Source: Acephala macrosclerotiorum
Taxonomy: Eukaryota; Ascomycota; Leotiomycetes; Helotiales; Mollisiaceae
Assembly (NCBI GenBank): GCA_014904845.1
Contig: MU119258.1
Coordinates: 1-64,000, forward strand
DNA: 64,000 bases
Direction of reading: 5' to 3'
Shown here: piece after piece, positions 1-11,357 of the stretch
Position numbering within the stretch: position 1 is the first letter of the stretch
How the letters are laid out: each line of letters begins with the position of its first letter
Notes under the pieces: model-generated
What the model was told of the DNA's origin: nothing
Database searches by the model: none
The model's input: only the letters and a program-made list of their open reading frames with translations
Made by a program: the position numbers and the translations under genes

Positions 1-1317
1 TTGTATGCAAAGGTACATAATTTTATGCTGTGTGGTCCGAGCGAGACTCCCCTGCTTAGCGCTGGCAATGTCTCAGCGGACGAAGGGATAGGTGTCCTTG
101 CTCTAGGACTAACTCGAGGAAGTCACGTTCTCCAATGGCTTAAGCCTGATTTTGGGTACATGATCTCTTTGAAGCTTAAGGATGGTGGATAGGAGAGGCA
201 GGTGTTGGAATCTGTAGTGGCCTAGGGTGGTGCGTTTGAAGTGAAGGCGACATGAAACTCACCGTCAGAGGTCTAGTTGTAGGTCACAGTGGTCATTATT
301 CATAGTTAGATAGTAAGACCAAAGAGGAGAAGGGATAAAACTCACATTGAGAAGTCTTGAAAGTAGACCGCAACATCATTTTAGTTTAGAAATACTTCGT
401 GAGATAAAACAACGTCCTCACACCAACCTTCAATTCCATCTCTGCAACCTTTATCTTCCTAAGTAGGCTCTTCGATTCCATTTTGCCCGGAACCGCAAGA
501 CCCTTCCCAACCAGCTTGCAAATATCTCCTTCGACAGAGAAACCCGCCAGTCGCCGATCACCGTTCTCAAATTCGCAGACTCGATGCCCAACTTTCACGC
601 ACGATGTGGCAAAAGCCAAAAACCCAGACGAAATACTTGATCTGTACATTCCACAGGTCAAGTGACTCCGAGGAAAGATGCCCTCTTGCTTTCCCTTTCG
701 CCCTACTGCGTGCTGCTACATCAATCTCATCTAGTGGTATCTGCAATGTATCCATAACGTCAGGATCGGGCTTTTCACTTTCCAGAATCCAAACGGTGTG
801 TAGAGGATGTACTTGGAACTGTCGAACTCGGTTTCATAAAGGAGCTCGTTTATCCGATACTAAGAAGCCGTGCTAAATTGTGCATAAATCAGTACGCTCG
901 AGGACTTGTTGCAAGGGATGATCTGAACCAGGTTTGAAATACAAGTTGTTTTCATTGTCGGAAAAAAGAAGATTTTATTTTGGAATCTCCGACTATGAAG
1001 TCTTGCAGCAAAAGATCATTTGGAATTTGAGCATTGGCCTCGTCCTTTCCTACCCAAATGACCTTGCCTCGGTATTTGGAAGTAATAGGGAACTGCATAC
1101 TGGTGGCGACGCTTTCAAGTGCTTGCAGACCCGTGTCGGGAGAATTGTCCTCCTTCCCATGCAGCGAGAGCGAGTCCAAGCTCGTACATACCCTAAGGCA
1201 TGTCTGTACAGTCTTCTGACTTTCACGTGTGTAATGCATTAAATCAACTTGTTTTTTAATCTTAATCGATCTTTTACCTTACTATTATCTACGTTTCTCC
1301 CTTTATCGCCTTGATTA
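1..1317. other. no supported gene
   Basis: Only short overlapping reading frames on both strands are present, and none shows a recognisable domain, a plausible intron-exon chain or a clear start context. It probably holds the downstream region of the kinase-like gene on the minus strand and intergenic DNA. Confidence 0.5.
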
Positions 1318-2139
1318 TCACTCCGGCTTTTGAAGCCACTCTCGTAGCTTGCTAAGAGAATAGGTATCATGCTTCCTCTCGGAAGTAAAGAAAAGCTCCT
1401 CATACCATCCCTTAGTACCAAGTGACTGCAGACGCTTTCCAAAAGGCTGAGAAGAGCCGAAATCGATCAGCACCGGTTTTCTATCTTTAACCATGATGTT
1501 ATCTGGGTTGATGTCGTTATGAGCCAATCCCAGCGAGTGTAAATAATCCACAGCCGACTCAAGTGCCTCGATAAACTTGACTTTGTCAAGCTGTTGAAAG
1601 TCAGGCGTGGAGGCATATTGGGTCAGAGTCTGGTCAAGCCGTTCCAAGAGTATTGCTGTGATTCGACCACGTTTCACGCGGCAACCGTAGTAGCCAACAA
1701 TATTCGGGTGAGATGACTTGGATATCTGCTCCATAATGAGGGTCTCGTCTAAAAGTGCCCTGGGAATGTAGTTGGAGCCCTTCATGGTCTCGTAGCAGTT
1801 TAGGCCTGGTCGTTTGATAAACGCCGAAGAATCATCCAAGCTCTCAGGCGCAACCTTCAACTGGGCATCCGTGGGAACCTCCGGGTATATCTCATCGTCC
1901 CTAATGCGCTCTAGCGCCGCACTGTATTCTGCGAGAGTCATTTCCCTCTTGTTCTTTGACGACTGGCCGAAGAAAACCTCTTCATCGTGGGTGATAAGGT
2001 AGAAAGTCACGTACTTGGGCGTATTTGTCTCCGAGTCCCATGCTTCAATTATTGTCAAGTCTCGGAGGGATGCCACGGGCGGGGGTTTCCTGTCGGATTC
2101 GGTCTCGTCCGCAAGTCTAGTCGATTCAGTGATGGCCAT
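1318..2139 (-). CDS. protein kinase-like protein, 273 aa
   Basis: A single uninterrupted reading frame with a protein kinase fold. The N-lobe has a candidate ATP-binding Lys in FIKRP (about residue 108) and a candidate helix-C Glu in LLDETLIMEQI. The catalytic loop reads HNDINPDNIMV, with Asp and Asn present but HRD changed to HND. The metal-binding motif is IDFGSS. The usual APE segment is not obvious, and the domain ends about 40 residues after DFG, so the C-lobe is short for a canonical kinase of about 260 residues. This short layout is common in fungal Ser/Thr kinase-like proteins of unknown substrate. The ATG at 2139 has good context and is followed by a disordered start. It may be a small active kinase or a pseudokinase; the sequence alone does not decide. 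Confidence 0.8.
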   Translation of the reverse strand: MAITESTRLADETESDRKPPPVASLRDLTIIEAWDSETNTPKYVTFYLITHDEEVFFGQSSKNKREMTLAEYSAALERIRDDEIYPEVPTDAQLKVAPESLDDSSAFIKRPGLNCYETMKGSNYIPRALLDETLIMEQISKSSHPNIVGYYGCRVKRGRITAILLERLDQTLTQYASTPDFQQLDKVKFIEALESAVDYLHSLGLAHNDINPDNIMVKDRKPVLIDFGSSQPFGKRLQSLGTKGWYEELFFTSERKHDTYSLSKLREWLQKPE

Positions 2140-2920
2140 GGTGACGGAGTTTGGCGATAAAAGAGACCAGTTTGGACCAGAAGTCGCGTTCTCCGGTACG
2201 AGGCTGTGAAATACACCTATCTTTTGCGAAGCGAGGAAAGTTATGGGGTAGACAGCCGTTGAGGCTCGAGTACCTGTACAGCAATATGTTTGATCAGCTT
2301 TCGCAGCCTGTGGCGGTCAGGCTGTGCGAGTACAAACTTATGCCTCAGGCGCTAGTCTCACGTGCTGTGGGGCTGCTTGGTGGCATCCTTCAATCAATGC
2401 AAGCTCTTTACCGCCACGACAACACTACTGTTTTGTGACAAATGGTACGGGTTACATTGCGCGGTGAAAGTCATAATATTGAGGCGCTACCGAAGGTGGT
2501 GGGTGTTTGGCCGATTACGAGTGAGAGAATAGGCAATCACACCAGCATTTCATTTCACCAACCACACCAAAATTGGGTGTGTATCAACAGCCACTGGCAT
2601 GCCTCCAGCACACACACACACACATTATGATAGTTGATAAATCTGTGCAGCCATGGCACTTACAAGAGGCAAATTTGCATGCCAGCGAAGCGTCCAGCCT
2701 AGAAGTGTAAAACCCGGTCTTCGTTTCCAGTCATCTGGGCGTTTCATCTTACTTGCGTGGGTAACCTTACTATCCCGGCACTAGACACTACGCTTCCACG
2801 CCTTCGTCGTAAACATCCAGTTCATCTACCATGAGAGCCACTTTCAACTCTGTACGACAGAATCAGTTTCATTGTCTACACCAAAGTAGTCTGGATCATC
2901 AAAATCCCTCATAAACCACC
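2140..2920. other. intergenic; short CA microsatellite
   Basis: Divergent region between the kinase-like gene and the tiny plus-strand gene. Only short reading frames occur. A (CA)8 tract lies at about 2609-2624. The last part probably holds the promoter and 5' UTR of the gene starting at 2921. Confidence 0.5.
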
Positions 2921-3120
2921 ATGTAAGTGGATATTCCAAGCGAATTCTATCATAATCTAGTCCTGGCCCGATCATTGCTGAATATCTACCTAGGTGTACC
3001 TCGACTACCACTCAAAAGGTTGTGACCAAACCTGACGGCACAATCACTACTACCAATACTACCAAATTCGTTGATTGTGGGAAGGCTACGTGCAGCACAT
3101 CTGCGTCTTACACGGGGTGA
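2921..3120 (+). CDS. 42-aa Thr-rich small protein with an intron inside its start codon
   Basis: Exon 1 contributes only the bases AT (2921-2922). An intron at 2923-2993 (GTAAGT...CTACCTAG, 71 nt) follows, and exon 2 (2994-3120) supplies the G of the ATG and the rest of the frame to TGA at 3118-3120. The product has 42 residues, starts MCTSTTTQKVV, contains the motif KPDGTITTT and has three Cys (residues 2, 29 and 34). Without splicing, ATG is followed at once by TAA, so translation needs the splice. Small Thr-rich proteins with this gene layout are seen in Pezizomycotina, and I do not know their function. No signal peptide is visible. It is too short for ordinary ORF calling. Confidence 0.7.
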
Positions 3121-3137
3121 TGGCTAGGCTGGTAACT

Positions 3138-3603
3138 CTATGGACATGGAGCAAACTTTCCTCTTGATGATATATTTGGTATGGGCCTGTGGCTTCCCAA
3201 ACGCTCTGAGTCAATAGTTGGAGATCCCCCGAGTTGTTCGTATCGCCTAGAATCAGATCTACACCACTCGAGGTTTGGTGCAATGACGTAGGTAGTAAAG
3301 GGCCCAGAAAAGATTTTGTCCCACAGGCGTCTGAGCTTGACTAATTTCAATGGATGTTTTCGGGAGTTCGGCATTGCCCCATTCATAAGAAAGAGCCTCA
3401 TAGCTGGGATGTTCGTCTAAGACAAGATTGCATTTGACTTTGCGAAGTCCAGTTAGGTAAGGTTGAAGGTGCACGAGTCGAATCTCATGCTTCCCGGGAT
3501 CCAATGGCGCGTAAAGTGGTTTCTTTAAATTCACGCCGTGAATAAAAACGAACGAGTTTAACTTCGGCGTCGCAGAAAGAAAATCGTTGAAGGCGGAACA
3601 CAT
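3138..3603 (-). pseudogene. remnant of a HET (heterokaryon incompatibility) domain gene
   Basis: The minus frame beginning with ATG at 3603 carries the start of a HET domain: a YAPLDPGKHEIRLVHLQP segment and then the hallmark HPSYEALSYEWGN, as in NACHT-free HET proteins. The frame is lost about 25 residues later, where the family normally continues with a Trp-Ile-Asp-Ala-Leu-Cys-Ile block. A short piece (ILGDTNNSGD) in another frame at about 3240 may be degraded continuation. Only about 115 of the normal 500 or more residues remain, so this is a truncated relic, not a working gene. HET genes trigger cell death after fusion of unlike strains. Confidence 0.65.
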
Positions 3604-4367
3604 GTTGAGAAATTGTCTTCAGAGTTGCGGGGGAAAAGGCAAGATGGTCTAGCGTAATGCAGGTCAGGCAGCATCTTTTGCTCATTACAGCACTTCGACT
3701 GGCGAGCTGAGCGGCTGATCCATCAATTCTGCGTGAGACACTGGCTGAAACTTGGACACCGAGCCTCAACATCTCAGAAACCAAGACAGGAAAGCTCGAA
3801 GCAACGCCGAAAGACTGGGAAAGAACATGATATCGCTAGTAAAATTAGCCGCCTCTTATAATTGTTGAGCATCATGTGGAGGCATCAAGACAAGCTAGAA
3901 ACGAACTTGAGCTGTGATTGAAGAACGGGAAAACTTTGTTGAAGTCTCGAAAGAAAGTTTTCACTCAACGATGACCATAGACACTAGAGCTTCTAGGCGC
4001 TTGCCGACAAATTTCCTCGAGAAGGGTCAAGAGAGATGGAGAGAGGACAGAAACCAGGAATCACCTCATGATGTTAAGCTCATGGTATCAGGAATGACAG
4101 GAACATGGTCGTATTTCTCAAGAAACGCCAGTCCACAATCTAACCATCAATGGTCGATTGATAAATACACGATGTCCCGATTCCCATATGTTTGTTACAT
4201 CTGCTCCTGCGAACGCAATGCGATTACTGTATCCAGAACCCAAAGTTCTGTTCCAAGGCAGTCAAGCCAATGATACACGCAGAAACCCCAGAACACCACT
4301 ACGCTAATGCCAACCCAGTGATGCCAATTTTGTCCCTCCAACACCGAAACCCAAGACAAAGGAAATA
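3604..4367. other. intergenic between HET relic and cac2
   Basis: No supported gene. The reading frames at 3914-4273 and 4192-4509 (plus) have no recognisable domain, and the latter overlaps the 3' end of cac2. The sequence just above 3603 may be upstream DNA of the former HET gene. Confidence 0.4.
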
Positions 4368-6740
4368 TTATGAGTTGTTCTCGTTGACAACTGTAGGGGC
4401 GATACGTCTGCGTTTCTTTTCACCACCAAGAGCTCCGTCCTCCTTCTCACTCTCGCTCGCATCACGCTTGATACCACTGACGCTGCTAGTTGTGCTTCGA
4501 GGCGTTTGAGGTGGTGTTGTCATTGGCAGGAAGCTGTTTCCAGCAGCAATGCTTGGCATACTCCCCCCGACTAATGTAGGATTGCTGATGATTGTGCCAG
4601 CCGCGGGTGTAGCGTAGGAAGATTGTGTTGCGATCGAGGAGGTAGAGTTTGAACGGGTAGGAGAGGAAGGTCGGTTCATGCCAGGAGGTGGAGAAGGAGC
4701 GGCTATACCAGTTGAGGATGTACGGTGGTGGTTATTGGGGAAGGGTGAAGGCGGTGCGATCGAAGTAGGGGTAGCCATGGGCGTATTTTGAGACGAAGAT
4801 ACAGCGGTATTGCTGATCATGGGGTGCTTTGCCGTAGGAACTTCGCCAGTGTAGAGATCGCCAAGCTCACCCTTCGCGAATGTCAAGGTAGAACAGAAGC
4901 CGTCAGAAGAAGTCATGAGGAGGGTGAGACCATCATTGGACCTGAAATTGTTAGCAGAGCAAAGAGAGGAACGACACACATACCAAGTGAGATCCGTGAA
5001 AGTTGCACAGTGAAGATTGCTCACAACACAGAGAGGAGTCTGCTGCTGAGTATCGTACATCAAGACCGAATCCTCAGTCGCAACGGCATAAACCATTCGA
5101 TACGGCAGAGAGAAAGCCATCGTCGGTCCTTGACTTGCTGCATTCGTCTCTACCTCTAATGGCTTCTTTGGTGAGGATGTTGGACCAGAAGGATCGGTGG
5201 TTTGTGGCATGGGAGGAGGTGGCTCCATGAATGAATGTGGAGACTTTGGTACAGCAGGCTCAGGAAGGGAAGCCAAAGCATCTTCAGCAGACGATGTGTC
5301 GATTGTGATATGCTTCGTAGCAGGAGAACTCTTGCGTGGGGTGTAGTAGACTGGCGAGCATTTTACGACCACTGAAGGCTTCTTATGTCCTGGTAGATGA
5401 GCAATTGGAGGCTTGTTGATTCCACCTCTCGTGTAGATGTAGACCGTATTGATAACCTCGTATAACGTCTTCGCAGACTCCTCCAACCCCTTCTGTTGTG
5501 TTTGGTATTGTCCAGCAGGTGTAAACAGGAGACTGCCGTCGGGTGTGAAGGTCAAACGGCGGAAGAAGGACTTCAGAGTATCGTTGGCATAGATAGTAGC
5601 ATTCTTGACTCCGAGGCCAATCGTGTACGGCTTTGGCGATGCTTCCATAGGCATAACAGCTGGGAGGGGGAGAGAAGGTGCTGGTGAGACTGATCTTCGC
5701 ATAGACATAGCTGGGGATGCTGCCCCGAAAGATGATCTCCGGCTATGACTGATTGTGCTTGGTGGATTCATTGGGAGAGCGAGAGATGTCGGCGTGCCTG
5801 GGCATGAAGGAACTGGTGATCCGATGGCATTCGAGGATAAGGTGGAAAACGGGGTTTGCTCTACACCTTGTCCTTGTGCTTGTGCTCGGAGCCCTATATC
5901 TGGAGGGGCAGGGCTGTTCGAGGAGATTCGTCGTCCTGGCAGATCCATCTTCAAGTTATGCCCAATCTTCTGCAACTCATCTCGATTGTCCAACACAAAC
6001 TGGCCCTCCTTCGTCTTCAAGGTGTAGATGTGTACTGATCGGTCGGAGGATTGGGTTGCAATGTACTCGTTGAGAGGATCCCATGCCACACCTTGAACGT
6101 AGTGTTGATGTTCCGCAACCTGTCGAATCAATTGACCTAGCTGTGTTAGCATTTTCTCAGTCTCCAGTGTGCAGAGCCTACCTGTCTGAGCATTGTAGAT
6201 CCTCGCAATATTGTCCATGCTGCCAGTAATGAAGTATACTCCGTCTGGAGACCACGCCAAGTCGTAGATTTCAGCTCCTGACGACCGACACATATGCTTT
6301 GCTCTCCATGCCTCCTTATCCTCAATTCCATCTTCCCCAAAAGTAGGCTTTCCGTTCTTCGTATCGAGAACCCAAGTAATCACATTACCATCGTCGCCGG
6401 CGGAAGCAAGAACGTCTCCTGTGAAGGGGTCAGCACCGAATTGCGCTCTTTTGGAGTCAGACATACCTCTAGGGGCCCAGCGGACGACGTTGACAGCTTG
6501 TGTATGCCTAACCATCGTACACAGATATTCAACCTTCCTATCCTCACCCTCCGAATCTAATCTCCAAAGCTATAAACCGTCAGCAAAGCCCAAAATTATA
6601 GAGCGTCACCTTCAGCACACCCGAACATTATTGTCTCCTCCACCTGTAGCCAGACGACCCTTTCCATGCGGCTGGAAGTCTGCGGAGTAGATAGGAGCAT
6701 TCTCAGCATGCCAGTTGACGATTATGGGGGAGGCTTTCAT
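4368..6740 (-). CDS. cac2: CAF-1 p60 subunit (Cac2), WD40 protein, 744 aa
   Basis: Exons are 6740-6621, 6569-6182, 6136-4984 and 4941-4368 (introns 51, 45 and 42 nt); the joined CDS is 745 codons with stop. The protein starts MKASPIIVNWHAEN and has CAF-1 p60-type WD repeats, including IYSADFQPHG, RLATGGGDNNVRLWRLD, VNVVRWAPRG, LAWSPDGVYFITGS, GVAWDPLNEYIATQSSD and FTPDGSLLFTPAG, then TDLTWSNDGLTLLMTSSDG. A Ser/Pro-rich insert sits near the middle and a long low-complexity tail ends in a basic GGEKKRRRIAP stretch, a likely nuclear signal. Cac2 is the WD40 subunit of chromatin assembly factor 1, which places H3-H4 on newly replicated DNA. The 45- and 42-nt introns are multiples of three without stops, so retained forms would stay open. 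The start is fixed by the conserved N-terminus. Confidence 0.95.
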
Positions 6741-7744
6741 GATGGGCGTGGATTCGAAGCTCTAGGAGCTGCCGTCGAGAGTAGGTTCGGCGGCAGCAAG
6801 GCCGGTTCTTGAAGGAAGTCTCGAGATTTATTGCTGTCGAGAGACAAAGAACTCAGTCGCAGAATGTGGGAGGTTTATTTCTGGAAGTCGAACCTGCAGA
6901 TGATGAGGAGAATGGCGGTTTGGAGGAGGACAGGGATCGGGTCGTTTGATAGCTGGAGTGGATTGATTGTCGATAACGCGGAGGCGGTTTAATGAGGTGT
7001 AGAGAGCGTTTGCGTGGTGGATGGTAAGATGAGAAATCGCGTGAATTGTTCGTGATGAGTCGTAGTTGTCGTAATCAATTGATGGGAAATTGGAGTTGGT
7101 GTGCTGCTGATATTCTATTCTATGCAAAGCATCGCGTAGTGAATGTGATTGGCACTCAAATTCAGAGGTTGCAGCTCGCGCGTTCTCAAACAACCGTTGA
7201 CGGGCGGAAGGATAGAAGCATGAAGGAACGTGGAATATTGGGTCAAAATATTCAGATAAATTGTACTACGAACTCAATGTCACAGCGCATTCCGAGGAGT
7301 TGAGGTCCCTGTGCTCAAATGTCCATAAATTCATTGGACAATTTCCTGGGCTGCATGCACGTGCTGTTGGTGAAGCTCGCGATGGCGCAGAACGTGGGCA
7401 AGAAGAAACTCTAGTATTGGCATTTGACACCCTCCTCCTTTATCAATTATTTACATGTTTTTCTGCAGCGCAAATGTTAAAGCTATCAATTCGTACAGTT
7501 CCATATTATTTACAAGTTCCGTATCGTGATCTTCATCATAGTACGCCTCTCAGCATAAGCTGGTCTTAGACTGTCACACGCATATATCCAGCGCTTAAAT
7601 CACCAGCTGCAACCCCTTTTCTGATCCATCATCGTCGGGTTCACATTTGGAACAATGGTTGTGCAGTTTTGTGACAGAATGAAGTTGCTGGTCAGAATCT
7701 CTCTTGTTTCGAGGAGAGGCAACCTGCACGGACGTGGAAGGCTC
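6741..7744. other. intergenic between cac2 and UNC93-like gene
   Basis: Holds the cac2 upstream region and the 3' region of the minus-strand UNC93-like gene. The minus frame at 6828-7193 and the plus frames at 7046-7569 show no domain and no splice pattern, so I do not call them. Confidence 0.5.
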
Positions 7745-9461
7745 TCAAACCTCTTGAGCCTCCTCTCCCCCATCAATTGCCTTCCCCGCAACATCCTCAG
7801 TTAACCTCTCAATCGTCTCACCCTTCTCCGCGGGGTGCTCCGGGACCTCAAATACCACGAACGAAGTCGTCGGAATGCAAATGACAAACACCACAAACGC
7901 AACAATCAGATTTGCCATCGGAGACACTCCATGTGCAGCACCTAGCCCAAACGACACCGCTGACCCAACACTCTCGAAAGATCGCACGATACCAACAGTC
8001 AAGGTGAGGGTTTCGATATCGTTGTTGAAGGTGCCAATGATCCAGTACACGAACATGTAATGGGACTCGTTCATAAATCTATCGATGTCAGCGTCTGAAA
8101 GGTGAAGAGACATTGAGAAGCGTACCGGAAGAGAACTGTGGAAGCAAACGCTCTTCCAAATCCAGGACTTGCCCAATCCAATGTTATCTTGGGAACCGTT
8201 TCCTGATATTTCTTCTGATTCGCAATCTGCCACCCAAATAGAGAGAGCATTATGATCACGAACGAGAACCAAGCGATGCGTGCAACTTTCGGTCGGGAGA
8301 AGACCTTCAGATCAAGAAACCAGCCCCAGAATACGTTTGCTGCCGTCGCTGCGATTCCTGACGTCAAGGCACCCAATGCGCGAGAGCGAACAGAGAAGTA
8401 TTTCGTGAGGTAGATGGAGAGATAGGTGCCATTCCAGTTAAAGCCGATGAGGATTGGGAGGAGCAAGAACACTCGTTTCGTCTTGAGAAGCGCCCATGCT
8501 CGACGAAACTCCCCAAGGACTTTCTTGTTCTTGGTTGGGTCCTCGATCTTCGTACCATCGGGACGGATGACCTTCTCAGGCGGTGAGATCAAGAATGCAA
8601 GGGGAAGTCCGAGACATTGAAGTCCGATCAGGATGAGGTAGGTGCTGTATCCGACCTTTCCGCGTTGATTCTTCTTCACGTTGAGGGACAATTGGATTGA
8701 GGATCCAATCAATTGTCCCAACTCTCGAAGTCCGAGCCAGATTCCAGCTGTGAAAGTTAGGGAATGTTCCAGGAGAGAAGGGAGAACGTACTGAATTTCC
8801 CACGATCTTTCACGGTGGGATATCCTAGCGCAATTGCTCCCTCACTTGCCCAAAGTGCTGATGCAGCGATTCCACAAGTCACACCACCGAAAAGGACGAA
8901 CCATTCGACTCCATATCGATTGTTGACGTATAGACTGGCGGAGTAGGGTGCGTAGCCAAGGGTTCCGATAATGAGGATAGTTTTGAGTCCGAATTTATTA
9001 GCGAGAATTGAGAAGAGAGGGCAGCCGAACACCATGAGCCTGTATGGGTCAGCGAAGAACATGCGATGGGAGAAGAGATGTACCCAAAGGTCAGAGAATT
9101 GGCGCCGTTGACGAGATACGGTTCTTGCTGTCCTCCAGCTCCCGTGTTGTTTAATGCATTCCATATCCCAGGTTGTGTGAAAGATATCAAGCCGACGATG
9201 ATCACGTTGAAAAGAGGGCTACGAAACCATCGCGTGAACCTGGACACTGGTTTTGGTGAAGCAAACTCGGATCCCTCACTCTCGATTGCCGGGTCAACAC
9301 CTTTGCCTCTTGCGATGGCTACCAGCTTTGGATCAAGACTTTCGGCCTCCGTTAAATTGATGCAAGTGTGGAACGTGTCTCTCCACCATTTTGATGGCCG
9401 GAGGGGTCTTTTTGAACTTCATGCCGTTGCAAAAATCATCTCACAAATTTGAAGTTTTCAT
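7745..9461 (-). CDS. UNC93-like MFS membrane protein, about 514 aa
   Basis: Clear exons are 9407-9084 (acceptor uncertain), 9039-8792, 8747-8126 and 8078-7745, separated by introns of 44, 44 and 47 nt. The N-terminal part reads KWWRDTFHTCINLTEAE and then RSPLFNVIIVGLISFTQPG, the signature of fungal UNC93-like (formerly DUF895) transporters. Hydrophobic segments such as KTILIIGTLGYAPYSASLYV, FVLFGGVTCGIAASALWASE, VFLLLPILIGFNWNGTYLS and LIVAFVVFVICIPTTSFVVF fit 11-12 membrane helices. The 5' end is not settled: the only frame-compatible model I found uses ATG at 9461 and a 37-nt intron (9408-9444), short for a fungus. Substrate is unknown; the family is placed in the MFS and probably sits in the plasma or a vesicle membrane. 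Confidence 0.8.
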
Positions 9462-10763
9462 GATGTCGTTCTTTCGCCGAGAATGGCATCATCGGATTTG
9501 ACAGAACAACTCCACACATCTTGCTGCTCCGAACGGGAAAACCCCAAATCAGTTGTAGAATCTTTTCGGACTTCTTGAGAAAACGAGGTTGAGCCGATCG
9601 TAGAAAACAGATGGTTGTGAAGATCTTAGGAAACCAAATTTGGGGGCCAGAACTCTGGACATGGATGAAGGTGCATGGAAGAAGTGGATCCGAAAAGTCG
9701 GGTTTCAGAGCAGGAATTCGCAAAGCCGCTCAAAAGGCGGTGTTTAAGAGAACACTCTTTTTGCTACGCCGTTCAAAGTCAATTTGGAGATAAGAGCGAT
9801 GTCGGGAGTGATGAGAGACCTGCCTTATGCGTCTGCATCAACTTGATGCTGGTAGCACAATTTGTGGCACAGATTGTGAGACTGATGAGCTGCGGATGGT
9901 GAGGTTGAAGCTATAAGTGCCTAAGGCTGCAAGACACATGACAACCACGTGCCTATCCATCTTCCCAAGTTAATTCATAGTATAGAAACAGATGAGGCCG
10001 GCTTTCACGGCTTTGACGTGCCTATATAAGACCCGACTCCTATTCTGCGCTGTCGAGAGTCGTTCACGATCCAGTTCCAGGTTTTGGAAATTTCAGTCAC
10101 GTGTACCACCAACGTCTTCTTTCCTCAATTTTGTACCTAGCGAACCCTTCCTTAAATTAGACAGAAAACTCGCCTAATACTTTCAAATATACTTTATCTA
10201 GCCAGCTCTGAACTCACTTTAAACCTCGAGTAAGTGCTGCGTCACGTGCTATGTCTCACTCTGCCTCACAATTGCATCTCTCACTATCATCTGATATCAC
10301 ATCCACCACAATAGAACCGCCAATGCGACCTCAGTGCATGAGTCTGTCCGCGTACTCATTCTCGCTGCTCTGTAAGCACCGTTCCAAGGCTGCATCTCCC
10401 ATGATGGATGCATCCAAGACATCCCCAGGCTGCGAATCCTCACCGCTCGAACGGCGGGATCCACTATGCACGACGGCCGTCGCCTTCACCAATCGAATTG
10501 ATCTTAGCAATTGCTTCGCTTGCTTCCCATAGACAGCCTCATATGGCTCCTACATGGATGTTATTCTCCCATTGGGACACCGAAACATCGTTTGCGGCCT
10601 TCGTGCAATTCACTGCTCCCCGGATTCCAACGCACTTACTTTCATATGCAACTTGATGGCGGCCTCTATTCCCGTTGGTTCTCTCTCACCTTCTAAATCG
10701 GACCCAGCACGCACAAAAGACCCCCACCATCGCCCCAGCGCATGCGAGGCGGGGGTAAGTTAT
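9462..10763. other. intergenic, no supported gene
   Basis: Divergent interval between the UNC93-like gene and the ABC transporter. Short frames at 9436-9902 and 9992-10784 overlap each other on both strands and show no domain, so I see only regulatory or UTR potential here. Confidence 0.5.
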
Positions 10764-10911
10764 CCTCGACTCGGACACAAGTAGGGTATTGATGCAAACC
10801 TCAACTGGGATGCCACATTCCTAGCTACTAAAGGAGGAAAGCGTGGGCCATCTTAAGCTCAATTGAGGGTAAGAACTTGTGCAGAATACCCCACTTGTGC
10901 CCGAGTCGAGG
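10764..10911. repeat. 27-bp imperfect inverted repeat, 148-bp element
   Basis: The arms at 10764-10790 and 10885-10911 are reverse complements with 25 of 27 positions matching (core CCTCGACTCGG and CACAAGT). Similarity continues weakly outward into the G-rich flanks (about 10748-10763 and 10912-10930). The 94-bp spacer has no frame of note. It could be a small MITE-type insertion, a long stem-loop in the 5' region of the ABC transporter, or a paired regulatory site. I could not find a clean target-site duplication. Confidence 0.65.
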
Positions 10912-11357
10912 CCCAGTTCACCTCCCACCGGGCCATCGCCCACACCAAAACGTCGGGAGCTTGATGCAGTCCCTGGCCAAAGATATCATCATATTACTAC
11001 CACCTCCATTTTCCCACATCTGCGCCTCCCTTTGCACCTGCATACGGCTTTCCGCACTGGGCGTTTCCTTGGCCGGTGAGTCAACCAATTCAAAATCGCG
11101 ACATCGGCATAAATCGCAGCCTCCTCCATTCTACCACTAATTTCGACTTTTCGATTCTTGCCACAACCGCATCAAAAAAGATATCAAACAATCATACCGT
11201 TGCAGGCCGTGGCAGCCGTTGAGTCATTGGCCGAGGCTGTGACACTTCCTAACGTTTTGTCGTTGGTCAATTCACCATAAAGTTGCGCTTCATCTCCAAA
11301 CGCCGAGTTATGCTCGCAAACTTCTAAATTTTTCTTGGGCAATTATAGACAAACAAG

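Noticed and set aside
386..1442. Several overlapping frames of 60-100 codons on both strands
   Set aside because: No domain, no consistent splice pattern, and mutual overlap; typical shadow frames.
3485..3784. Minus frame of 99 codons ahead of the HET relic
   Set aside because: It overlaps the HET relic in another frame and has no domain of its own.
3914..4273. Plus frame of 119 codons
   Set aside because: No recognisable domain, low-complexity composition and no homology pattern; it lies in the 3' flank of cac2.
4788..6073. Plus-strand frames inside cac2
   Set aside because: They are antisense shadows of the conserved WD40 gene.
9992..11140. Series of plus-strand frames before the ABC transporter
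   Set aside because: They overlap each other in different frames, lack a domain and fall in the likely promoter and 5' UTR.
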